Origin: Planococcus citri
Lineage: Eukaryota > Arthropoda > Insecta > Hemiptera > Pseudococcidae
DNA: 64,000 nt
Assembly (NCBI RefSeq): GCF_950023065.1
Contig: NC_088681.1
Location: 61,724,836 to 61,788,835, forward strand
Direction: 5' to 3'
Positions 55,441-64,000 of the stretch are shown one piece after another. The notes under the pieces were generated by a model. The model saw nothing but the letters and a program-made list of their open reading frames with translations. It ran no database searches and was not told where the DNA came from. Numbering within the stretch: the first letter of the stretch is position 1; the number at the start of each line of letters is the position of its first letter. A program made the translations under genes and the position numbers.

Positions 55441-57493
55441 ATCAAATGCTAATATTGATCATAATTAAATATTCGTAGTGTTCAAAAATGATGAACTCTG
55501 AATAAACCAAAAAAAAAGACTTGAAAATTGAAAAGGGGCGGTAGAATTTGTCGGAAAACATTTTTGAGAGAATGTAAAAAAAAAACACAAAGATTGAAAT
55601 TGAAATTGAATCACTTACTTTTGAATAATCTGGCTCGAGCAGCAAATTTTTTGGTGATTATTTATACCTATAAATTAGTGAAAATATAACTAAATACATT
55701 TACCAATAACATTTGGAATTTGAATTTTAAAATTATAATATTACAGTTAAAGGAAAAGAAGTAGGTAAATGCTTTTTTACTCGTGTTTTTTCCATTTCTT
55801 TTTCTTTTTCTTTTTTTTTTGTCCAAAAGGTGAATTTCTTTGTATCCAATTTTTTTAAAACTTTTTTTCTCGTTTCAAGTACATACATATTCCGTCAAGA
55901 TGATTTTTTGTCGTCAAATCTTTGGGAAAATTTTCATGAAATTTTATTCAGGTCTGCTAGAATGATATAAAATGGGTCTACTTCGTGTTCTGTATTGCGT
56001 AACAAATTTCAGTTCTCTGTTCTTTTTCTTCATATAAAAACATAAGAAAATTTTCCTCTCTCGTATACTTACTTTTACCATTTTGAAAATTCGAGTCATT
56101 ATTTAGATGGTTATTTTTCGGTGCGTGCTTTGCTGGTTGTACATTTATTATGTCAACTGCGAAAGAACTGAATAATTCGATTTGAATCGGATACCAGTGA
56201 AGGGGGGGGGGGTTGAAAGAAGGCAAAAAAAAAACATATGTGATGTAAAAGTTTAAAAAAGCCAAAAGTTTTTTTTCTCATCATAATTGTGAAATTTTGT
56301 TCGGTTGCTTGGTCTCGAAAGTCGAAACCTTTTTCTTTGGAATAATTTTATAATTTGAAATATTTCCAAGAAGGCAAGAGGAAACTGCGATTAAATAATG
56401 TCTGAAAATCTTTGAAATTTTGTTCTGTATTCCATGCGTGAGTTTAGCACGAGATACGTTTACTTACACGAAATTCCGCCTACTTTCGCTGTTTTTAAAA
56501 AAATGAAACTTTCAAATTACCAAAATATTGCTCAAAACATCTACACACAACGAATTAAAACTGACAAAGTTGTAAATTTACGGTCGTCTTGGTATCGAGA
56601 TTCGTTTCCTGTATGACATTCGCCTGAGGAAAATGCTACCACGATGCTTATCATGCCTTACTAACGAGATGATCTCGCAGGCGCGTAAAACTTCAACCCT
56701 TACTATAGGGAAACTTTTACGTAGTAGGTAACTAAGTAATTCGAGCTTTAGCAGGAGAAAAAAAAATGAATCGAATGCGTAAAATTTTAAACACTTTCTC
56801 GTTAAGTTACCTCCTTGAATATAGAGGCAGGTAGTAGGTACCTAGTTCATTGGGTTTTACATTGCTTAAAATTGTATTAGACGTAGTATAGCTCGCGCGA
56901 AGTTACCCCCTTATTTATAAAGGTAGCAACGAGAAGCGAATATCGAAGCAGCTTGCTACTTTGCTTCGTTTTGATATAATATAGTTTATAAATAATCAAG
57001 CCGGGTTGATCTGAAATTTGTAGAAGGGTGGATGTTGCGAGGGCAAAGTAGGGAGGGGGGGATTATCCCACAACGCGGAAGAGGTAGACAGAATTGAAGA
57101 TTAGACAATGAGAAAACAGTGTGTTTGACTATGAAAACAACAACGATAACTACTCGTAGAACGAGGCGGCGTGTGTAAAGTTGGTCGTGTCTTGAAGTTT
57201 GTTGTATCTTCGTCATTTAGCAGCGAAAAAGGGTCTCGTTATATGTACGAGAAGCAGAAGAGAGGAAACGCTTTCACCTATGAAATTACATATTCGTATA
57301 TGCCTACTTACGTGTAGTAGTAGTACCGAGCACACAATACGATGAGAAACGAGTCGAAAAGCAAAATTATTCCAATTAAAGGGGGTTAAAATTCATCAAT
57401 GTGGAAAATTACTTAGGCTTATGAATGCTGAAGAGACGCTGCAGTGGCGTGGAGACTGGAGAGAGTGTTAAGCCTGCGAATCTGTGTGGCAAA
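55441..57493. other. Single-copy island
   Basis: AT-rich in the first half, more complex after about 56400. No recognised gene. Precedes the candidate exon at 57494. Confidence 0.35.
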
Positions 57494-57605
57494 ATGCACG
57501 AACGACCTGTAATTAATACTCGATCGAGTTCCGTTTTGCCACTTTTTACTCTGCTACTCCTCTGGCCTGTCTTCGTTACAGTGTATTGTGAGTTTTTCAC
57601 CAAAG
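57494..57605 (+). CDS. Candidate alternative first exon (signal peptide) or 24-nt microexon
   Basis: An ATG at 57494 (context GGCAAAATGC) opens MHERPVINTRSSS followed by VLPLFTLLLLWPVFVTVYC, a strong hydrophobic core, then EFFTK and one base before the donor GTGAGA (57606). The phase is 1, as in the exon ending at 13763. An in-frame ATG upstream (57425) is an alternative start. Second reading: the sequence before 57582 is an excellent pyrimidine tract ending TTCGTTACAG, so 57582-57605 could be a 24-nt internal microexon (phase 1 in and out). The two readings are mutually exclusive in one transcript. Neither has homology support. Confidence 0.33.
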
Positions 57606-58573
57606 GTGAGACAGAGAGAGAGAGATCTTCAGGCTTCGGATAAGAAAGTACGTATACGAGTACGCCAATTAGTCGATCTCGAATCTCGATGCTGCTGTAG
57701 TCGGATTTACTTACAAAGTATGTAGAACGCGACGAACGACGATGAGTCGAGAACGTGCTCGGTGCTCGGTACGAGCTTTATTCTTATTTCAAATTGTGTC
57801 GTATTATTCAAACGGTGTACGAAGAGAAGAGAATTTTACTTATTCGCGCTTAGCCAGGATAGGCGTCTCGTCGTGTCCTCGTCCAATTCGAAACAGCTAT
57901 AAGGGGACGCGAACCACTGCACCGTCGAGTTTTCCAAACGTTTAATTAAAATTAACAAGCGTACTTTTGTTTGTTTTACTTGTTAATTACAACTTTTATA
58001 ATCTGTTAACTTTGAAACATAATCGTCAAGTTGTACTGCTCGCTGCTCGCGTGGAAAAGCACCGAAAACATTATGATGGCTGTTAAAGCCTAAGCGGTGG
58101 ACAAAGTTCACGAACTGTACCGTTCGAATGAGATAAACTGCCGAGATACGAGTAGATGATACTTGAGAAGAGGTTTAGTTGATAATCTCGTAAACTAATC
58201 GGTGATTTGTTTGCTTTTTTGTTTCAGGTGAGTTTCGAGATGTGTTTTCACTGTTTATAGTGTATTAAAATCGGAGGAGTGGTGGAAATGAGTAAGTAGA
58301 GATATTTTTTGGTGATTCATCGATTAGTGGTTTGTTGTACTTTCCAAAACTTTTTGCCCATGGCAGGGAAATTTGCTGATTATTGGCATATTGGTCAAAT
58401 TTTTGTGGGAAGTCATTATTATTGTTATTATTCAATCGATTCGAGATAAAAATTGTTTCGCGGAGTTGAGCTAAAACTTGGTGAAATGAATGGAATTATT
58501 CTGGTAGGGGATCATAGTCTTGGCGTAGGTATAGGGTCCGAGTTGATAATTACAGAGAGACATTTTTTAAAAT
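57606..58573. other. Island containing recursive splice site 2
   Basis: Begins with GTGAGA and a GA-dinucleotide run (57611-57624), CG-rich to about 57930. No other gene evidence. Confidence 0.35.
58209..58233 (+). promoter_or_regulatory. Candidate recursive splice site 2
   Basis: GTTTGCTTTTTTGTTTCAG ends at 58227 and is followed directly by GTGAGT (58228-58233). The last nine bases of the acceptor and the whole donor (TTGTTTCAG/GTGAGT) are the same as at 33894/33895, 24.3 kb upstream, while the surrounding sequence is unrelated. So this is not a repeat copy. Confidence 0.55.
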
Positions 58574-60510
58574 TATAGTCGGGGGGCCCGCAAAGGATCA
58601 CTTGCACCCCCCTGCCAATCCTCCGGGACAACTTTTTTCTTAAAGGGGGAGTCTTAAGGAACATTTCTAGCCCTTGTACTAAAAAAAAAGTGCCCCCATT
58701 AAAAACTTGCGGCCATTTTGTTTGACAGGTCAGCTAAAATCGCAGATTTTGCGTTCCAACATAGGGCTTGCACAAAATTTTTCAAACCGTACACATATAG
58801 ATCAAAATATCAGGCAAAAATTTATCACCTGTCAAAATTTCAAGTGCTAAAGTGCGTTTTTCGATTTTTGGTAAATTTTTGAAAATCAAATTCAGGCCAA
58901 AAATGAGGGAAAAAAATCAAAATTTTACCAAATTGACTAAGAAAGCTGAAATTTGGGATACACTCTATTTTCGACATGCCAAATTGATTTGAAACTGTTT
59001 CAAACCGTTTTGAGCAGTTCTGGAGCCTCCAGCAGATTTTCGGAACTCGAAATTTCCACAAAATTTCATCAAAATGGATTTGATAAGCTGAAAATTCTGC
59101 AAACTAATTTCAATACGCTATGAAGTCGACTGCAGGTGAATTTCAAGTCGTTTTGAAGACTCCAACGATTTTTTGAAAATTACATGGAGCCTCCAGTAGA
59201 TTTTTGAAACTTGAAATTTTCCCAAAATTTCACCAAATGGGGTTAGGAAGCTGAAATTTACTCTGTACTCTAATTTTAACAACTTCAGAAGACGACTTCG
59301 AGTGGGTTCAAGTCACTTTGGAGCCTCCAGCGACTTTTAGAAAATTACTGGAGTCCACGCCAGATTTTTGAAACTTGGAATTTTCACAACAATTATCAAA
59401 TTGAGTTAGCAAGCCGAAATTTATTCCGCAAACTAATTTCAATACGATATGAAGTCGACTGCATGGTGGGTTCAAATGGTTTTGAAACTTCCAGCTACGT
59501 TTTGAAAATTTTAAATATTTCAAAAAACGCCATACAACCTTTCAAAAAGTCACTGGAGGCTCCAAAACGACTTGAAGATCAAAAAGCCATAATCTGATAA
59601 CTTTAGCCAATGACAGGTCTTTTTGGCAACTTGTGCAACAGACGAACCTAATTTCAATACAATAATATGAAGTCGACTGCATGGTGGTTTCAAATGGTTT
59701 TGAAGGTTCCAGCTACTCTTTGGAAATTTTAATTCTGCTATAAATGCCATGAAACCTTTCAAAAAGTCACTGGAGGCTCCAAAATTACTTGAACCCACCT
59801 GAAGTCGGCTCAGAGGGTGTTAAAATCGGAGTGCATAGTCAATTTCAGCTTTCCATCTCCATTTTGAGAGTTTCAAAAATTTACTGGATGCTCCAGTAAT
59901 TTTCAAAAAATTGCTGGAGGCTCCAGAACGACTTGAAAGTCACCTGCAGTCGACTTCATAGCGTATTGAAATTAGTTTGCAGAATTAATTTCGACTTTCC
60001 AACTCCACTTGATGAAATTTTGTGAGTATTTCGAGTTTCAAAAATCTGACGGAGACTCCAGAACTGCTCAAAACGGTTTGAAACCGTTTCCAATCGATTT
60101 GGCAGGACGAAAATAGGGTATATCCCAAATTTCAGCTTTCTAGGTCAATTTGGTAAAATTCTGATTTTTTCTCACATTTTGGCCAAAATTTGATTTTTGA
60201 CGAAAATTCACCAAAAATCGAAAAAGGCACTTTAGCATTTGAAATTTTGATAGATGATGAATTTTTGCCTGCTCTTTCGATCTACTTCTGTACGGTTTGA
60301 AAAATTTTATGCTAGTCCTATGTTGGAACGCAAAATCTGCAATTTCGGTCGACCTGTCAATCAAAATGTTCGCCATTTTGTAAGTAGGGCCACTTTTTTT
60401 TTGAGGACAAGGGCTAGACATGTTCCTTAGGACTCCCCACTTAAGAAAAAAGTTGTCCCGGAGGATCGGCAGGGGATGCAAGTGATCCTTATGCGGGCTC
60501 CTCGACTATA
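58574..60510. mobile_element. Foldback element, full palindromic copy 4
   Basis: The termini are TATAGTCGGGGGGCCCGC (left, 58574) and, inward from 60510, TATAGTCGAGGAGCCCGC. Left and right arms mirror each other through the ACAACTTTTTTCTTAAAG, GGCCATTTTG and AAAGCTGAAATTTGGGATA segments to a centre near 59545. The arms are close to 1 kb each. The TA at each outer edge could be a TA target duplication, but the terminal TATA makes this ambiguous. About 60 bp near 59578-59645 are not found in the mirrored arm and may be a small insertion. No coding sequence. Confidence 0.87.
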
Positions 60511-61336
60511 AAGCCTTTTCTAAGGTCCCGAAATGGTTAAAATGTGCCAAAATGTAACTTCTGATCAACATAACCAAATATCAAAATCCTGAGTCGTCCT
60601 CACTTCATTTGAGGTGAAAAATCAAAAAAGAAAAAAATTTCCACCCTGGACCTCTAGACTACCTTGCGGTCCTTCTTATATGTGCCTTTTGATGGTTTTA
60701 ACTTTCTAACTTCCAAATTTCGATTCAGCTCTCCAGTATTGAAAAAGATTTTTTTAGCCATTCTCTGTTTTTCGACCTTTGGAATACCCTACAGTCCCCT
60801 CCACCATGACCTAAGCAGTTAACTTTGGTACAAACAATTGAGGAGGTGCTGCAGGTATGCATTTTGCAGATTTCGACTCTCTTCAAGGTTGCCATTTTAC
60901 ATATAATTTTTTTGATCTTTGAAGTAGCTCACAGCTGCTCTCCTCCAGCCAATGGCCTACGTTCAAATATGGCACGTATAATTGGGAAATGCTTCAGATG
61001 TGTATTTTGAAGATTTATTTTTTCTTCTCAAACCTTTTCCATTTTTCTTCAGGCACAAAAAAGTGGGTTTTTGGACTATTATTTGCGTATTTTGATCTTC
61101 ATATTAGCCTGCGACCTCTCAAAATGACTTTGAACGTTGATACTTGACGTGTACAATGAAGATAAGTACCATAGATGTGTCTTTTGTAGATTCTAACTTT
61201 GAAACTTTTTTTTGACTTTTCTTCAGCGTCAAAAAAGTCCATGATTGGACTAGCTTTGTACGGGTTTCGACCTTTGGAAAACTGGCACCTATCTTGAAAT
61301 CAAAATAGCCTGCATAAATTTTGACGTCACTTTCGA
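60511..61336. repeat. Degenerate tandem-like repeat, period ~150-180 bp
   Basis: Recurring phrases of the type CAG(A/G)T(A/G)TG(C/T)ATTTTG(C/A)AGATT occur near 60853, 60996 and 61172, and CTTCAGGCACAAAAAAGT / CTTCAGCGTCAAAAAAGT near 61050 and 61223. These are consistent with a decayed tandem array flowing into the next block. No gene. Confidence 0.5.
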
Positions 61337-62050
61337 AATCAGCGACCTCGAATTAGTCAGAATCCGCTATAAAAGAATGCGAAATTGAAAACTTTTTTTT
61401 TGCTAATTTTTTAGACCAAAAAACGGCTGTTCCAAGATAACAGTGCACTGTGGTGAAAATCTGACGCTGGAAATGAATTCGCCGATTCAAAATACCCCCA
61501 TATCCCAAATTTCAGTCCGATCCGCGATCAAAAGTTCTTTTGCCCAATAAAATGCATGAACCAACCCCTTTGCATTTTTTGGATTTTTTTGATTTCCAAA
61601 AAAATCGAGTAAAGGGTCGTTTTCGACTAATTCGAGGTCACCGAGAGTCCAAATCTGGTGTCCATTAGTGTCGTGGAGCGCTGCTTTAGTGAGAAATTGC
61701 GACTATTTCGCCGAATACGAGTCCAATTGCAATATAAACGTCATTTTTGGATTCAACGACCTCAAATTAGTCAGAAAACGTCATTAAAAAAATTCAAAAT
61801 TTGACAATTTTTTTCCAGCTCACATTGGGTCCAAAAAAATGGCTGTTTCCAAGAGAACAGTGCATTGTGGTGAAAATCTGATGCCGGAAATGAATTTGCC
61901 GTTCCAAAAAACCTTCATATCCCAAATTTCAGCTCGATCCGTGACCGAAAGTTTTTTTTGCCCAAAAAAATTCATGAACTAACTCCTTTGCATTTTTTGG
62001 ATTTTTTTGATTTCCAAAAAAATCGAGTAAAAGTCATTCAGAGAAATTCA
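61337..62050. repeat. 414-bp-offset direct duplication
   Basis: The ~290-bp blocks at about 61342-61625 and 61756-62037 share GCATTTTTTGGATTTTTTTG, CAGTGCA(C/T)TGTGGTGAAAAT and GACCTC(G/A)AATTAGTCAGA. Between them lies CGACTAATTCGAGGTC (61626-61641), the reverse complement of the block start GACCTCGAATTAGTC, so the first block is also framed by short inverted repeats. This suggests a transposon-like unit duplicated in tandem. Confidence 0.85.
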
Positions 62051-64000
62051 GGCACAGAAATTTAAAGTTTTCGTCCGCTGTTTTTTAAACAATTTTTGAG
62101 CACTTCAAAAATTATTGCACGAGCGAGGGAATGCAACGCTGCTAGGAAGAACAACAGAGATTTACTAGAAAAGAAAGTGATTTATGTGGAAGAATTCTTA
62201 CAAAAAAATTGAAAATTGAGTAAAAAAGAATAACGATGTCAATTTATTTATTTATTTTCAATTGTGGGGCTTCATGTAAGTAGTTCAATGTTGGGGGGGG
62301 GCAAGGAAGGTTTTCTTCATGAAAAATAAGTTGATCAGAAGGTTTTGTTCAGCCGTGAAAATTTTAAAACAAATTTTTACGTAGTTATTTCAATTTTATA
62401 TTCTGATTTTTTTCAACGTTGGGTGGCTTCACTCAAAAGGCCCAATATTGTCTGAAGGATTAAGGTTTTTTTTACTTAAAGATGGCATATTGATAAGAAT
62501 TGTGACGTAAAAATGAGAAATTTCCAATAATCGTTTCTTGATTTCTTTTCAACTATGAGAGCCTCAATGTAGACTTACCAGAAGAGCTCAGGAGATTAGG
62601 GGATCATTTTTCTCAAGAAGAGGAGTAAGTATTTAAAAGAATTTTGGCACAGAAATAAAAATTTTTCAGATGAATTGGGATTTTTGATTCTTTTGTTATG
62701 TGAGAAAAGGTAGGTATGCATTCTCCCTCTTCCCCTCCACTCATACAAATTTTCAATAGTTATGTTTTTTCGCATTTTGAAAAAATGTGAACGAAAAAAA
62801 AAATGAAAAAAAAGAATTTTTGAGCACTCTTGGAAAAATGTCACATCTCGAATTTATCGTTCAGGTAAAAGTCTCTTCTTCTAGCACCATAACAAATAAG
62901 GGTAAATTTCTCGGTCACCCAAATATACTATTTCGTACCACTGCACGTAGTTTAGTTACCTCCACCTAAACTTACAGTACAAAAACGTACATAGGTACTT
63001 TAGGAAAGTTTTCTTTTACTAAATTCGTAACATTCTAACCAAATTATCGTCGGACATTTGAAATCCTACGCATTTCACTCGACGCTTACTTGGTCAAAAC
63101 ATCAAAATCCCATCGAAATACTTTCGCTATATGTACGTTCACCTGTGACTATTTTTCATACCACGTAAGATGTTTCTTCGCACGCACGAGATGCTGTACT
63201 CGTAATTTAATAAACCGCATCATTCCGGTACACAAGTACATCTAGGTTGGGTTATAGATATCTCTCTCTATTCGTGTTTCGTTGCCATACAATGTGTAAT
63301 CGTCATCTTCTTCTCATCGTCGTCAGTGCGTAGCCGCATCCACACTAGACTCGCGGATGGCAAAAGCAAAATTTGCACCCCCTCGTCATCATTGCTGTCG
63401 CTATTGTCGTCGAATTTACCGCACATATTCGCGCCCGATTAAACGGAATCGTCGGAGTGTAAAATGTGATATTGATAATGTCACGTTAACCGCGTGATGC
63501 GATCTCCCTTATATATTCGTCATCCCTGCACTTCGCTCCCTACTACACTCTTTCTTGGCAGCATCAATGTTTTTCATCTCTCTATCTCGTAGTATACCAT
63601 ACAGCACTTTAACAAATTTCGCTTTGTATTACACGCGGTTCTGTCTCGTCTCTCGTCTGTTTCGGAAACGCCGTATACGTATGTTTAGACTTATATAATG
63701 GCTGTCATATATGCGTCGAAAAAGGCCATAGACACGTTCTTTGGTTTTTTCCCTTATGCTCTTTTCTCTATCGATGGTTACACGATGATGGCTCGTACGA
63801 TGAGCGAGAAATTCCTAGTTTATTGTTGACATTTTTTATCGTAGATGTGTGGAAACCTTCGTCGGTCGTCGTGTCGAACTTTTGAACGTGTCGAGCTTCG
63901 ATTAGTTTTTCGGTTTTATGCTTAGAGATGTAGGTACACTGGAGGCAGGGAGAGAGGTACTCATTGAATAAAAGATCTCCAAAAAAGGTTGACCTTCGAA
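62051..64000. other. Spacer, then single-copy island
   Basis: 62051-62870 is AT-rich with a G run near 62294-62302. From about 62880 the sequence becomes more complex and CG-containing (63300-63500 and 63650-63720). No recognised gene up to the window end. Confidence 0.35.

Noticed and set aside
1..64000. tRNA or rRNA genes
   Set aside because: I looked for TTCGAnTCC-type T-arm boxes with matching A boxes and acceptor stems and found none convincing. A covariance-model search would be decisive.

Overview
The window looks like part of a eukaryotic, most likely insect, chromosome. It is AT-rich, and nothing resembles an operon or a bacterial ribosome-binding site. Instead there are spliceosomal signals, non-LTR retrotransposon relics, MITE-like insertions, satellites and a short run of the insect telomere motif TTAGG. 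The many short words such as GTAGGTAGGTA and TACGAGTACG remind me of hemipteran (mealybug or aphid-like) genomes. That last step is inference, not proof.

I see no complete host gene. The best host feature is one exon at about 13666-13763 (+). It has a good 3' splice site, an ATG in strong context, a signal-peptide-like start (MVPIDRLAVWVVMISIL) and a GTAAGC donor in phase 1. Two matching composite sites, a pyrimidine tract followed by TTTCAG/GTGAGT, lie about 20 kb and 44 kb downstream (33894/33895 and 58227/58228). They have the form of recursive splice sites (ratchet points). My reading is that most of the window after 13.8 kb is one or more very long introns of a plus-strand secreted or membrane-protein gene. 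Two weaker signal-peptide exons (21137-21191 and 57494-57605) end in the same phase and could be alternative first exons.

Layout: islands of unremarkable, apparently single-copy sequence (about 2.0-3.4, 7.0-9.8, 13.0-14.7, 20.6-22.6, 26.5-29.1, 33.9-36.7, 39.9-42.3, 45.5-46.9, 47.7-50.4, 52.4-53.4, 55.5-58.5 and 62.9-64 kb) alternate with repeat blocks. The repeat blocks are: (i) a foldback family built from CTGGAG-N-CTCCAG modules, with two full palindromic copies (14.73-16.30 and 58.57-60.51 kb), two partial copies (0.3-1.66 and 36.7-38.6 kb) and several fragments; (ii) LINE relics, namely an RTE-type endonuclease/RT at 3.56-6.78 kb, an RTE 3' end at 29.15-29.7 kb, a stacked RTE/Jockey/second-LINE composite at 30.1-33.4 kb, and two related RNase H ends at 25.5-26.5 and 54.05-55.4 kb; (iii) MITE-like insertions with visible target duplications, a TTAA element inside the 3.56-6.78 kb LINE and a 271-bp element with a 7-bp duplication inside the endonuclease relic; (iv) tandem arrays, a 24-bp minisatellite (10.45-12.1 kb), a ~133-bp satellite with a 400-bp three-monomer higher-order period (19.15-20.6 kb), a ~30-bp TACAATTGTCAAAA array (43.7-45.2 kb) and a 414-bp duplication (61.3-62.05 kb); (v) low-copy dispersed families, one marked by GTTCTGCGCCAGGAG.

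All the transposon coding sequences carry frameshifts or truncations and are probably dead. The points most worth following are the recursive-splice architecture, the large palindromes (possible hairpin RNAs if transcribed within an intron), the satellite higher-order structure and the nested insertions, whose order can be read directly.
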